Of a DNA stretch of 64,000 nucleotides, positions 25,157 to 37,993 are shown in pieces. The stretch is taken from NCBI GenBank assembly GCA_029945375.1, contig CM057061.1, positions 2,418,001 to 2,482,000 of the forward strand, given 5' to 3'. Origin of the DNA: Agaricus subrufescens. Taxonomy: Eukaryota; Basidiomycota; Agaricomycetes; Agaricales; Agaricaceae. The position numbers were made by a program, and so were the translations under genes. Numbering within the stretch: position 1 is the first letter of the stretch; each line of letters opens with the position of its first letter. The notes below the pieces were generated by a model. It ran no database searches. It saw only the letters and a list, made by a program, of their open reading frames with translations, and had not been told where the DNA came from.

Positions 25157-28123
25157 AGCCTCACTGCTTTTTAGCTTGTTTGGCACCCGATCGATTCTGG
25201 CCTCAGTGATACCCCATCTTCCGTAAAATAGATATATGGTTCTACTTAGATGATGTGCCACATACGATATTTTATCCTTCGTTCATGTTTCGAGCACACT
25301 CGGAGTTTCAATATATTTATGGAATGAGGATTGTGGTATCCATGTGACATTAGGTACGACTCCACAACGTAAATATCGTCGGGATGGCAAAACTCGGCCA
25401 TGTGCTTCACAAAATCCAGGGGCCCATCCTCACCGGGGCATAACGGCAGGGGTACCATTTGTCATGATCAATGTAGCCCTTGTATCTTGTCACTAATCCG
25501 TTCAGTGGCTTCGAGGAATCCCGTACTTCATCATGAACTAACTCCGCCAAAAACTTGTATTTAGGCCTCAAGATCCTTTTCCTGGTGTCCAATGGCTGGT
25601 TTCTCGCGATTGTCTACGCGGGCACATACCTCCATTCGTGAACTTGATCTGGACGTCATTGAATCGAGGTGGTTATGTGGCTAATTTTGAATTGTCATCA
25701 GTCCCTATGCTCATAGAATTATAGGATCCTCACCTTTGACGACGGTGATCCGGTGGCCGCAAAATCAAGTCGTGTAGGATTGGACCCATCGTGTACTTCA
25801 TTACTTTCCGGGGCCGCTATGGTGTTGTATTTCCAGCCACGTCGTGAATTGAGATTACTAACCAACGAATTTGAATAAAGCTTGCAAAGGATCAACATGA
25901 AAGTCATATGCCTGGTGAACGCTTAGTCTTCCGACTCCTAAAATTACCATGTACGCCACTCACGTCCCGGACGGCTAAAAAGGTAAAATTACCATGCTCA
26001 GTCTAAGTATGTAGACAATCACATGTGCTTACACTGCTGAGATACAGTGTCAAATCAACGGTTGCTAGAACGGTGGTAATGAGGCATGTTTGCATGGTGA
26101 CTGAATAATAGTATAAGTCATAATGCATAAACCTTTAAGGATTAGTATTTATAGCACACCTCGAATGATCCGATTGACCATCATATCCGTCTTCTCGAAA
26201 CCGCTTCTGTGCTTCCGCTGAACACAGTTTAAGTGCCGTGTATAGGCGCAATATAACACATATCTCACCCTAATGATAGTTGGCTTAGTATAACGTTACA
26301 TCATATTCAACATGATACTCACAGGTGCGCTACGAGGATCACACTGATCATAATATCCGCAGCGACTGCACAGGTTAACCAAACTGTACATACGCCCTTG
26401 GCTCCAACGTGATCAGGGTGGCCTAAGCTCTAGAAAAGATCCACCTACCTTTGCTTCTTGGATTGTATTCCACGCTGGATCCTTTACAATTGTCATCCAT
26501 GCTGAGATAATGGCAAACACTGAGGCTCGATCAGGAGAGGAGTTGGTGACTCAGATTTAGTTAACGTACCAGCGGATGTAACAGAAAGCAAGCCAACCAC
26601 CGCCACCAGAAACCAGTTGTTTGTAAGTGCATATATTCTCCAAGCATAGAAAAGTTGAACCATCATAGTAATCACGCCCTGATGTTATTGCACGAGTATT
26701 CAGCGGTATTATTGCGCATATTCTGCCAGAAATCTTACCGTTGTCGATGGAGCTGCATTTGCCAGTTGCAATTAAGCGAAATTCAATGACTCAAAATCAT
26801 GTACTATTACCTAATTCAGTCACTATTACCATAGGTTAGATTGGTTGTCTTTCAAAGGAGAAAAAACAAACTTGCTCCAATTCACTGTAGCCAGGTAGTC
26901 GCTGTCGCCTGCCAATCAACCATTCATTAGTCGGCGCTCAAAATGTCAGGCAGAACCCACCAAAGTGCGGGATCAGGCACATATAAATGTATACAGTTTC
27001 AAAAACAGTGTTGATGGCGTCGACCAACAAGAGAGCAAAAACCTAAGTAACGCAGCTGAATTTCAGCGGGAACCGCGACTCTAACTTGCCGTCCATAGCT
27101 ACCTACAAATATTTTTATGAAGATATGGTCGCTGCAAGAAATGGTGGTGTGAGTATTCTCAACATCAACATTAGCTCCTACTCACCGTTTATAGGTTGTA
27201 TAGTAGATGTACACCTGAGTCACCATGATACCATATAGAAATATATTGATCATGGTGCCGATAAGCATGGGGCCATGGCTATTCATCGGTTAGGCATAAG
27301 TTATAGGGCGACCAAGGATATAGATAAAACATACACAAATTCCGCTGGTCCAGTCATGAGGCTGGTTTGAGTTTGGGTTTCCACTGCTATTTCCTTATAA
27401 CCTTCTTTTGCCACAGAAAGCTGAATGGGGGTTATGACGATGATGCTCAGGATCGTGGAGTCCAAGGAAGTTCTCATTGATGAAACTGCTACACAGATCA
27501 GGCAGCCAAAATTGTTTTTGGAGTTTTACACTGCTACAATGTCGCTCTATCAGCGTTGTGGTGCTCATATGCTCCAAGGTAGTTGATGGTTTGGGTAGAA
27601 CACCATATTTTAAGCAACACTTCTGATTCCGAATTTCTTTACATAGGACACATCTGTTCATTGAGTGGAGTATCATGATTCTCAAACACGGGATCAGGAC
27701 TACTGTGGAAGTACATAAGTAAAGGTAAATTTATTGTGCTAGCGGGATACCATCTTCGTCGCGATCAGGATATGGCATTGCTACGGCATCTTACTACTCA
27801 CCTCATGATCATGCAGCGTTGATTGTGTCTTTAGTACCTTCTAGTCATCTCCGGTTGTCAAGGATAGTTCTCAATCAGGCTAATATACTTATAAATAGCC
27901 ATCCTAGCAGCTAATACTTTAGTCTATTCCTCCCTGTGTCATACTCTGATCTCTGATCTCGGCTTCGTCTCAGACAACCTAGAAGAAGATAGATTCCATA
28001 CATACCAGTTAAATTTCGGTTCCCCGGTGATGCTTAGTGCCATGATAAAGAACTAGTGTTCTTTCAATTGCGTATAATACACATCTTCGTCGTTTGCGTG
28101 TCACACTTGAGAAAATGAGGATG
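25157..28123. repeat. Tandem segmental duplication A, second unit (~3.0 kb)
   Basis: This is the second unit of the tandem duplication, beginning about 35 bp after the first. Similarity starts near the motif TGATACCCCATCTTCCGTAA (22182 and 25210) and ends near GAAAATGAGGATGAT (about 25102 and 28111). It contains DUF6534 copy 2. Confidence 0.85.
25561..27357 (-). CDS. DUF6534 seven-helix membrane protein, copy 2
   Basis: This is the closest paralogue of copy 1, in the same orientation 3.0 kb away, with the same exon-intron plan. It starts at 27357 (MTGPAEF, split Val) and continues HGPMLIGTMINIFLYGIMV, VDAINTVFETVYIYMCLIP, TMMVQLFYAWRIYALTNNWF, IISAWMTIVKD, TMQTCLITTVLATVDL and MTFMLILCKLYSNSLVSNLN. 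The last exon runs open to TAA at 25561. Relative to copy 1 most differences are substitutions that leave the frame open, including in the tail exon, which suggests the protein has been under selection since the duplication. Function and topology are as for copy 1. Confidence 0.78.
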
Positions 28124-30244
28124 ATAGCGGAGCCGCCATAGACCTGATTTTCCCCCATGGAGAATATCATGATGAATCCTGTACGGCAGTCAGGGACAGA
28201 CACTAATGATAGCTCCATGATAAGCGGCAGCACTGAGAGGCTGAGTTCAAAGAAGATATTGCCACAACCGGATCCATCACAGCTTTTCAAGTTTTGACAT
28301 GAGCCTTGAATGCATTGTCATTGACTCGGAGAAGGTTTGAGAATGTAATTTGTAGTCGTTTCTGAGAGAAGATGTAGATGGATCCGCAGGAGCAATTATA
28401 TCTCCATGGACATCGCGAGAACACAAAAAAGGGGAATGACAAGGTCTCCAAAAGAACACATACAATCAATGACTGAATGACTCTCGACCCTGATTGAATA
28501 GATGAATGATGTCGACTATACCACAATTGGATACATACGCCGCCCACCGCGAACAATGTCAGGGGCCGATTATGATCCCGCTTGTGGTATAATAGTTTTA
28601 AAGTTATGGACGTGACAAGGAGACACCGCACATTCGAGGGATTCAGGAGTGGGAGATTGCATGGATCTCCGGGTGGTAAGATCAGGGCGGAAACACAGTC
28701 GGGTTACTCGATGGAATGAGTGAAAACCCTCGCCAGCCGACGTGTCTCCCCGAAAGGATGGGAGCGAGTGATCGATGAAGTAGCATATTACTGATGGATT
28801 GGTAGGTCCTTGATGGATATAGGCCTGATGTGTTCTGAGGACCGCCAATGGAGGATGGCTCAAGCGAAAGGTACATCTGGATACTCTTGCATAAGTGGAC
28901 CAATGAGTCGGACGATGCGTCGTTGTGCTGTGGACCTCCTCAAGTACATCCAACAATACAGCTAATGGCAGTCCACCAGCTCTGACATTTCCCGGTACAA
29001 ATTGCTTGACGTTGAAGACTCGAAACTGTGCCACCATCTTCCTTGAAAACGTGGGGGTCAATAAACGCACTTCGGATATCCTGTTAAGACGAAACACGAT
29101 CTTCAAAACGGGTTTCATAAATCATGGCGGTGATGACATTGGGTTTGTGTGCACAAGAAGAGCTGAGGCGGTCACGATTTCTGAATGTGTTCTTGTACAA
29201 GAATGGGGGGGAAACATACCCGGGTTATCCAATAGAGGGCTAGAAGAACTTCTAGACCCAGACTGATCAACCGCGTTGTCAATACATCTCCGTTTCGACG
29301 GCTTTGAGGAAAATGCCACGATCCAGAACAATGCAAGTAGCAGATAGAAATCGCGCTGGGAAAGTCACTGTAAGGATAGACAAAGTGTAACGTTCGAACC
29401 AGACATCTTTGTATTTTCATGAGTGGGGGTCTAGGTCTGTGCTTGCGTAGAAATGAGGAAGAGCTAGCCTCATGTTTTTGACGGGCATGAGCCGTCTCCG
29501 GAATACTCACACAACCGACTGCTCAATCACAAAAGTTGGGGCTATATTGATTATAGACTACAAGAATAGTAGAGCAGCGTACCTGAAGAACAAACGGCAT
29601 AAAAACAGGTGAAAAAAAAGACTGAAACGGTAGCAGAAATAACCTTGAAGTGACATAGAAGAGAGGCATGAATATGAGAACCACCCACCACTCAGACGTC
29701 ACAGGGGGAGCTGCACCCTCACATGTACTTGTAACCATGCAGACCTCTTTGGTACTGCGCGCAGGTAACGCAAAGAACGCCGCAACGAAATAATGAGATG
29801 AGAAGATTGTCTATTTCAGTCCCGATATCAGCGGAGAGTCTTGTTTATGACCTTCGCGATAAATCCGGTATAACGTCGCTAGGTAAAAATCCCGATAGCC
29901 AAGAGAATGAGGATGATGGGAGACCACTCGTGACTACGGGTTTGGTACGTGGAAAACCAGGTCGAAATAGGATCAAGTTATCTTGCAGGAAGTATTCTAC
30001 GACATGATAAGAGATGATGGATATTCCCATGACTCGAACTGGCCTTACGTCGCTGGTCCGGTCACTGTTCTACCGATTGTTTTGCGATATACGACTCCGG
30101 ACAACTGACAACAGCCCAGGCGGGATGTGCGTGGGGAAGTCCCTGCAAAAATGTGGTAGTAGGTGGAATGTTGTAACGCTGCGCATCCGGAATCTGAACA
30201 TTAGTTAGTCCATGAGTAATATATACACAGGGGAACTAACCTAC
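28124..30244 (-). other. Unresolved stretch, possible decayed membrane-protein gene
   Basis: This 2.1-kb stretch lies between the two duplicated blocks and has no counterpart elsewhere in the window. The minus strand contains a frame with a start and hydrophobic segments (29738-29523: EWWVVLIFMPLFYV and later FMPFVLQ). Further downstream are LTTRLISLGLEVLLALYWI (about 29270) and a 182-codon frame at 29118-28570. I could not connect these with in-phase introns, and stops interrupt the alternatives. It could be a degraded multi-helix protein gene, but no family is certain. Confidence 0.25.
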
Positions 30245-33200
30245 TCCGATCTTCCTCTCTACCAATGGCTGTGTAGTCAAGAGTTGAACTTTGATAATTT
30301 GTGAGTTAGGCGGAATGTCGACTAATGATATAGTTGCAATAGGCGTTCAATAGGAAGAGCAAGTTGACACGCATTGGTAGCGAAAGTGAGTTTGGAGTCG
30401 TTGCACCTGCCTTGTCGAGAAGATAGACACTATGTGTTGCTTTACAATCAAGTAAAGCCAATAAAGGAACTTGATGTATGCAACCGAATGACATCAGCGA
30501 AGAGCATTGTGCGTTGCGCCAATACTGCAAGATAGTGACTGCATTGATACAAAGCAACGACTTCTAAGAATGGGTGCGGACATATTGCCCCTTACCTTCA
30601 AGTGAACCCTCCCTGACATAGATGTATGTCATGACTGAATCGTTCTAGACAAAACATTGAGCCTTGCTGAGGACGGAAGGCCCCGGAACGAGAAGTCTTC
30701 TGTGCACAGTCGCGTGAGCGTGACGACCTTGCATTTTGAACACTGACTTGGGAGGACCTTTAAAGATAGTTTTACCAGCTGCGCATCACGACATGAATGA
30801 GAAAACGTACTTCTGGCCTCAAGTATTGGTGGGCATGGCTTGAGGAGCATCAGCGTGTACGAGAGAAGTACAGCGATTTTTAGGCCATAGCGTGCCAGAG
30901 TGGTGAACGGATAATGCTCAGATTGCCCACGCGATGTGTGCGTCCTCCATCTCCTAGAGCCGGAGGCGCTGAGGAAAGCAAACACATTGATTTAGCACAT
31001 TTCTCACACCCTCATCGAAGACTCGTCATCATTGATGGCCTTGATGAACTTAAGGCTGATGGTCGGACAGTCAACAAACGATAATTTTTACAACCTGACA
31101 TAAAATCAGATCAAGGCTCAAGCCCAGCCAGTTGTATTACATGCCAATATCCGAACTAGGTTAACCAGAACCTGGATTCAGGTCCCAGAGGACAAGATCC
31201 TCTACATGTAGTGGCGTACTTTGCATCTCATGAGCCTGGCCTACACAAATGACATACTCCCGCTCCGGAGCTCTTTTCTACAATACCGGAACCGCTGAGG
31301 CCGTGGCTGATTATAACATGCACATCAGTTACAATGCGGAGATCACTTACCAAAAAATACGACCTGTACCTTCATATAGGAGATTGAGAGGTAATAGTAT
31401 CGACTTTCCCGCTACTTATGGGGTGGGTTGCAAAGGCAACGTTAGTACTAATATCGTATTCTTGGGTTGCTTCGGAGGTAAACTTCCATCCACCACGAGA
31501 ATTGAGACTACTGAGCAGAGAATTTGAATAAAGCTTGCATAGGATCAAAGTGAGTGCAATGTAGCTGTTGAAAGCTTGAGTGCTTGATCTCAGATTCCAA
31601 GAATCAAGATATACACCACTCACATTCCAGATGGCTAAGGAGCCAATATGATAGCGGTAAGCCTCAGCACACCAGCGATGCAATATACTTACAATGGTAA
31701 GGAAAAGTACCACATTGGCAATTGCTACCATGGAGTTGATGAGACACGTTTGTATTGTGACTGCAAAAAAGGCATCCTGAGCCGCAGAGCCTTCAACAAA
31801 AATATATACACACGTCGAATAATGCGATTGATTGTCATATCTGTCCGTTTGAAACCACTTTTGTGCTTTCGCTGGATATGTTTTAGGCATCATAGTTTGT
31901 CACAAAGCAAGTACGCCTCACCCTGACATCTAATGAGTGTAAATTCATGTATAAATGAGCGGAATACTCACAGGTGCCATACGAGGAGAGCGGTGATCAT
32001 AATGTCTGCAACACCTGAACATACTAACCAAGCGGTTATCATGCCCTTCATATCTATGTGATTTGGAATGCTAAAACTTAAGATCTTTACTTACCTTGAT
32101 CTCTAGCATCCTAGTGTACTCGGTTACTCTTACAACCGTCTCCCAGATTACAACTGAACCAAATCCTGAGAGTTGATTAGGAGTGGCGATGTGGCTCATG
32201 CCGAGTTTGATCAACTTACCTGCTGCTGTAAGTGAGACCGACACAACAATAGACACCAGCACCCAGTTCCTCGTGAGGACATGAATTCTCCAAGCATAGA
32301 AAAGCTGAACCATCAGTGTGATGACAACCTTGATATTCGATAGCATAAGCATTCAATAAAGCATTCATACATCTTCTTCTAGGAGGCTTACCGTTGATGC
32401 GATAGCTGGATTTGCATGGAGTATCGCCCAATCAGATTTCAGTCTTTCGAAAACCATAAACATCACCTATTTCAGCTACTACGGTCATAAGTCAGATAAT
32501 CCACTTCCAGACGGAAAGAATGAGAATGTACTCCAAGTCATGTTTTTCAAGTACGCAGCATCGCCTGGAAAGAAGTCATTCAATCATGAGTCGAAAATCT
32601 CATTGGTAAGAAGACTTACCAAAGTGTGGGATCAGACAAATGTAGATGTATATAATTTCGAAGACAGTATTGACGCCGTCAACCAAAAAGAGAGCCAAGA
32701 CCTGAGTAACATGGCACAGTTTCAGCGACATTCATGCCACTGCTTTATCACCATATAACTGCTTACAAAAAGCTTTATGGAGGTACTGTCCCTGCATGAA
32801 GTCATGGTGTGAATTACGTCCGAGTTAATCTTGTAATAATCTGACTCACCTCTGGTAAGTTGTATAGTAGATGTACACTTGCGTTATCAAGATACCGTAT
32901 AGAAGGATGTTTATCGCAGTACCAATGAGCATGTCTCCATGGCTAATAACCGGGTGTGAGAGATACCAAACGGGAAAGTAGTCGCGGAGCGTACATGAAT
33001 TCTGCAGGCCCAGGCATAGTGTTGTTTTGGGTGGTCACCGATCAAATATCTGCATTTGTCCCCTTATAACCATTTCTCCCATCAGGCAAGAATAAATGAG
33101 ACTGGGAAAATGATGATCAAAGCTGTCAGGTCCCGGCAGTTGGGGGAGTGGATCTAATAGTGGTTGCCCGTTAATATCGCACAGTAACAAAGATGCTATT

Positions 33201-33840
33201 CAGTTGCGGAAAATCGAGACAAGTTACCAATGATTCGATATCCCGTCCACACCCATGCACTTAAATACTCAAGTGCTCGAGGGTAGCCAAATTTTTGTAA
33301 TATGATACATCACTCGTATGTTGGTTCAGGAAATATCGATAACCCTTTCTGAGTTTAAAGCTGATCGAACAAAATGAAGTTGCTCATGAGTGAGGTAATA
33401 TCAGAGTGAACATCAGAACCATGATGATTCCACGTTCTTGATCAAAGGTCAAATGTAGCTGTGCGTCGGTTATATGCCACGCTTATGGTTCATATAGTAG
33501 CATTCTTTTAGCTTTTTTGTGCTAGTTGTGATATGACTGACATACTTCGAGAAAGAACAACTCGTGCACCTCTCAGCAGTTTTTGATTTGAATTAACTGT
33601 AGGTCAACCAATTGTCAGATTTTTTTTAGTATATTTGACCGCTGGGACCGTCTCAAAATCAAGTCCCGAAATCATTCCGGGATGGCATCACCTTGGCATC
33701 ACCCAGTCACCGCACGCTCTGACACTAGTCCAAATCAAGTGAGCATTGCGATATCATAAGTTAAAATGACATCTGCGCCTGGTGTCCCATGAACAAATTA
33801 ATGACAGATTAGTACACACTACACCGACCACTCCGAACCT
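30245..33840. repeat. Segmental duplication B, first unit
   Basis: This block resembles 33862-38760 in the same order and orientation: a short flank with a small ATG-led frame (about 30245-30980), a 3' flank (about 31000-31370), DUF6534 copy 3, and its 5' flank to about 33840. Shared landmarks include CCAATGGC (about 30266 and 33885), GGAAGGCCCCGG (about 30671 and 34250), GGTGGGCATGGCTTGA (about 30828 and 34406) and TAGTGGCGTACTT (about 31208 and 36194). Confidence 0.75.
31372..33017 (-). CDS. DUF6534 seven-helix membrane protein, copy 3 (shortened tail)
   Basis: This third paralogue starts at 33017 (MPGPAEF, split Ile) and continues HGDMLIGTAINILLYGILIT, VYIYYTTYQR, TLMVQLFYAWRIHVLTRNWV, VIWETVVRVTEYTRMLEIK, TIQTCLINSMVAIANVVL, IGSLAIWNVS and LTLILCKLYSNSLLSSLNSR. 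The tail reads SGKVDTITSQSPI and then meets a TGA at 31372. Copy 4 has one more base at this point and reads PPTVK before splicing to a final exon of about 22 codons. Copy 3 seems to have lost a base and its last exon. The membrane part is intact, so I call it a coding gene with a truncated cytosolic tail. Confidence 0.75.
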
Positions 33841-34562
33841 GTACAGCAGGACGGCTGAACCATCTTCCTTTCTACCAATGGCCAGGCAGCAATGAGTTGA
33901 AAAATAGTTGACAAGTTACTACTTTTAGACAGTCGAGTCTAGTGGAATGTCGACCAATGGTGGTTTTGCGATAAACATTCAATAGAAATTGTTACATGTC
34001 GATGGTGAAGATGTGCTTTGAAGTCATTGGACCTGTGAAGATAGGAAGGCTGATGCTATAGGACGCGGCACGACAAAATATAGCCAATAGATGAGTCGAT
34101 GTATGCAGCAAAGAGAGTGACTGATAGAGCAATGAGTTCTAAAATGGGCGAGGGCACAATGCTTCTTACCTTTATGTAAATTCACCTTGATTTCGACATA
34201 TGCCATGGCAGAATTATCTTAGACAAAATGTTAAGCTTTGTTGAGGACAGAAGGCCCCGGAGTAAGGCGTCTTCTATGTACAGTCACATGAACGTAAAGA
34301 CCTTGGATCTCGGGCAGATACTTGAGAGGACCTACGAGGAAGGCGGATCTACCAGCTGCACATCATGACATGATTGAGAAAAACGTACCCCTGGTCTCAA
34401 GTACGGGTGGGCATGGCTTGAGAAGCATCAACGTGTATGAGGAAGATGTAACGTTTGTTTAGGGCACCGAATGGTAGAGTGGCAAACGGAAGATGCTATG
34501 ATTGCCCATGTAATGTGTGTCCCCCCATCTCCTAGAGCCGATGTGTTGAGAAAGGCAGACAC

Positions 34563-35312
34563 CCTTGCCGACATAGTAGAGGCTTCCACCCGCCAGGAAG
34601 GGAATCGACATGATTCGAGCGCGAGGCTCGATCATCTGATGCACAACCGAGGCGTCTTCCGCTCCCTCCAGCTCCATCCATACGCTGCTAAGTTTGGTAC
34701 CCACGATGAACTCCATGAATATGTACTTTGTCTTAACAGCGTGGTCCAGTGTGGGAGAGTAGCTGTAAACCTCTTGGGCACAGGCAGGTCTTTGGCACAG
34801 AGGAAGCGTATCGTGGCAACCTCGCTGGCAGCAGCGTAGAACTTGGGGACTGTGACGGGGCATGGGACCTGAGTGATCATCTGTAAACCATCGTGTGTGG
34901 TGATAAGGAAGATGCGGTTGAAACTGCTCTCGTTGAGCTTTGCCATAGTGTCGACATCCTGGAACGTCCGACTGACAGACTGTACTGCAAGACAACGCAG
35001 CTCATACTCGCACAAGCACGAGGTGAGGCGAACATCTTCGTTGATGCTAGGACGTACGAGAATCAGCGCATTAGGGACATGAACTCGATGCCAGGGGAGC
35101 GACTTGTATAAGGCTTACAGCCAGCGCCCTGACGTGTAGTTGAAGAAATCATGCCTGCAGCCTGACATGCTCGAGAATATACAATGTGGCAGCTGTCGAG
35201 AGGTTTGAGCGGAGATGGAGATGGACGAGCAAGGACGTACTGAACAGTGAACACAAGGGGGAGGGAGTGGTGCGGAGGAGGGGCATCGAGTGCGCGAGGG
35301 AGTACTGTACAT
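34563..35312 (-). pseudogene. Truncated APH-family phosphotransferase (AIM9-like)
   Basis: This is the N-terminal part of an aminoglycoside-phosphotransferase-like protein of the AIM9 group common in fungi. Reading leftwards, the exon HDFFNYTSGRWL is joined by an intron (GTAAGC to CCTAG) to INEDVRLTS, ELRCLAVQSVSRTFQDVD, NESSFNRIFLITTHDGLQM, VPKFYAAASEVATIRFLC and KDLPVPK. After a further small intron come KYIFMEFIVGTKLSSVWM and SIPFLAGGSLYY. The family then continues for another 250-300 residues with the HGD catalytic loop. Here the frame passes into duplication-B sequence at about 34563 instead, so the catalytic half is missing. GNESSFNR-like text replaces the usual GGFN loop. It cannot be a working kinase. 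Confidence 0.75.
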
Positions 35313-35964
35313 ATCGTATGCGCAGAGCGGGGTCTGGGAAGAAGGATCAAGGGTGTACCTGAAGAGGTGATGAGTCCTTCAACAATGGGAGCGAAGTTTC
35401 AAGAGCGCCAAGACGACGAGAAGACACAGAGAGAGAAACACGAGCTTAAAGGACAGAGGTGAGACGATGCGCAAAGATTTGGGTTAGGGACAGGAATTCG
35501 ATCGAACAGTGAGGGAGGTAAACAGGTGATTATTCGATGCATATCCTACTACAGCAGACTCCTTTATATGCATGTTCTTCAGCATAGAGAGTCGAGTGGC
35601 AAAAGCCACCGATGACAAAAGAAAAGAAACAAAAATTCGTACCCAATTTTCAACTGAATTGCAGAATAAAAATTTCCTCGTCCTCCTCCTCAAAGAGGAC
35701 TCGAAGAGGAGAGGACCATTCTCCCCTCCATTCCCTGGCTGCCAAAGTACGCAGCCGATGTTGTTGTCAAACGTCGGCGAGACGGGCCAGGAGTGGCAGT
35801 TTTGTCCCTGCGATGACTTGAGACTTCGGATATTAACTTGTCTTGAATTTTGCGAACCATTTTGAGCGTAGGCCGCTCCGTGAGAGTGCTCGGTAGAGGA
35901 AAACGAGAGCGGGCATTCGGGACGATGGTGGTAGTGGTAAGGGATGGTGATCGGCCGAATCGGA
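35313..35964. other. Unique stretch next to the phosphotransferase fragment
   Basis: No gene is supported. A 204-codon minus-strand frame (36098-35484) has no recognisable motif, extends into duplicated flank sequence and has a composition like its surroundings. This may be the 5' region that came with the phosphotransferase fragment. Confidence 0.35.
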
Positions 35965-36219
35965 CATAGCCGATTACTCATCGATTGTATCATTGATGGT
36001 CTTAATTGCGGGGATGAATAAATTTTTACAACAGGATCAGGCAACGATCTAAGATCTTGCACTCTGTGACTATCCACCTTTAGTACTTTTCTGCGCATCC
36101 TGTTGAGTCGATCTGGCTGAGTCTCAAGCCCTGCCGGGCTTGTGGACCAGGCTGACCAACACTTGTATTCAAGTCCCAGGATCCCTTACATGTAGTGGCG
36201 TACTTCACATCTCATGAAA

Positions 36220-37993
36220 CTATACATGAATGAATACTCCCGCTCCAGGCTTCTGTCCTACAGTCGCGGAACCAAAGGAAGATTGTGACTAATTATAACA
36301 TTGGTACGTCAGTCACAATGTTGAGGTGAGAATACGATCTTTACCTTCACCGTGGGAGGCTGAGGGGTAATTTCATCGATCTGCTGGCTACTTATGGGAT
36401 GAGTTTCACAGACAAAGTCAGTAAGATCGTGTTCCGGGGTTGCTGCAGTGGCAAAATTCCATCCACCGCGCGAATTGAGGCTGCTGAGCAGAGAATTTGA
36501 ATAGAGCTTGCATAGGACCAAAGTGAGTGCCATGTAGCTGATGGATTCTTAAACGTTGAGTCCCCGAATTTCAAAAATCACGATATACACGACTCACGTT
36601 CCAGACGGCTAAGGAGCCAGTAGTATTACAGTAAGCCTGGGCACAGCGGCGTTGAGATATACTCACAATAGAGACGAAAAGTGCTAGATTGATGACTGCT
36701 ACCACAGTGTTAACAAGACACGTTTGCATTGTGACTGCGCGTAAAAGACACCGTAAGCCGCAGAGCCTTGGACGGTGAAATATATACACACTTCGAATAA
36801 TGCGATTGATTGCCATGTCTGTCTGTCGGAAACCGCTTCTGTGCTTGAGCTGGATCTGTTTTAGACACTACAGTCAATTGGAAATGAAGTATGTCTCACT
36901 CTGACATCAAAAATGAGCGTTTGATTGCATTGCGTTGAGCAGGATACTCACAGGTGCCATACGAGGATAGCAGTGATCATGATGTCGGCAGCAGCTGCGC
37001 ATGTTAAGCAGACAACGATAAGGCCCTTCACTCCTATGTGATTGTGAACGCTAAAGTCAAAGCTATTCACATACCTTAATTTCCAGGATCCTAATGTATT
37101 GGGGCACTTTAACGATTGTTTCCCAGGTTACAACCCCACCAAATGCTGAAAATTGTTCAGAAAAGGTGATATAATTTGGTTTGAGCAACACACCTGCCGC
37201 TGTTAATGAGACCGACACAACCACAGTCACCAGGAGCCAATTCCTGGTAAGGACAAGAATTCTCCATGCATAAAAAAGTTGAACCATGAGCGTGATCAAG
37301 ACCTGAACGTTGAACACCCAGGCGCATGAGCATCGAATAAGGCCATCACACATCTTCTGTCAAAAAAGCTTACCGTTGATGCAATAGCTGCATGTCCATT
37401 AAGTATCGCCTAATCAGATCTCACCCTTCCAGAAAATATAAACAATCACCTATTTCGGCCTCTAGGATTGTAAGTCAGATAAATCAACTTGAAGGTGGAA
37501 TGAATATACTGTAATTTGTTCTTATCAAGTATAAAGGCTGGCCTGTAAGTAAGGCGTCCATTAATCAATCGAACATCTTATCCGTTGGAAGACTTACCAT
37601 AGTGTATGATCAGACACTCGTACATGTATATGACCTCAAAAACAGTATTGACGCCATCAACCAAAAAGAGAGCCCAAACCTGAGTAAGATCGCGCATTTC
37701 AGCAACGCTTCCGCTGTTAAATTGCCATCACATAATGACTTACGAATATTTTTACGAATATACTATCCCTTTATGAATTCATGGAGTGAGTGACGTCAAT
37801 CATGAAGTTAACCTTACTCACCGTCGATAAGTTGTAAAATATATGTACACCTGGGTGATCATGATACCATATAGAAGGATATTTATCACGGTGCCAATAA
37901 GCATGTCTCCATGGCTAATAGTAAAGTGAGAGATCAACCAGATATGCAAGGACAGAATCAGAGGACATACATGAACTCCGCAGGCCCAGGCAT
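36220..37993 (-). CDS. DUF6534 seven-helix membrane protein, copy 4
   Basis: This fourth paralogue is closest to copy 3. It starts at 37993 (MPGPAEF with a split fourth-base codon, GTATGT donor). Readable exons include TLMVQLFYAWRILVLTRNWL, VVTWETIVKVPQYIRILEIK, a helix with ADIMITAILV, GFRQTDMAINRIIR, TMQTCLVNTVVAVINLAL, SLAVWNVSRVYRD and LTLVLCKLYSNSLLSSLNSR. The tail reads PQPPTVK, then an intron of about 55 nt, then SQSSFGSATVGQKPGAGVF and a TAG at 36220. Unlike copy 3 the tail exon is retained. Length and exon plan agree with copies 1-3. Function unknown. Confidence 0.78.

Noticed and set aside
29380..29410. GTTCGAAC motif resembling a tRNA T-loop
   Set aside because: No matching D-arm, anticodon stem or acceptor stem at tRNA distances.
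35484..36098. 204-codon minus-strand frame
   Set aside because: No motif; it crosses the boundary between unique and duplicated sequence, so it is not a conserved unit.
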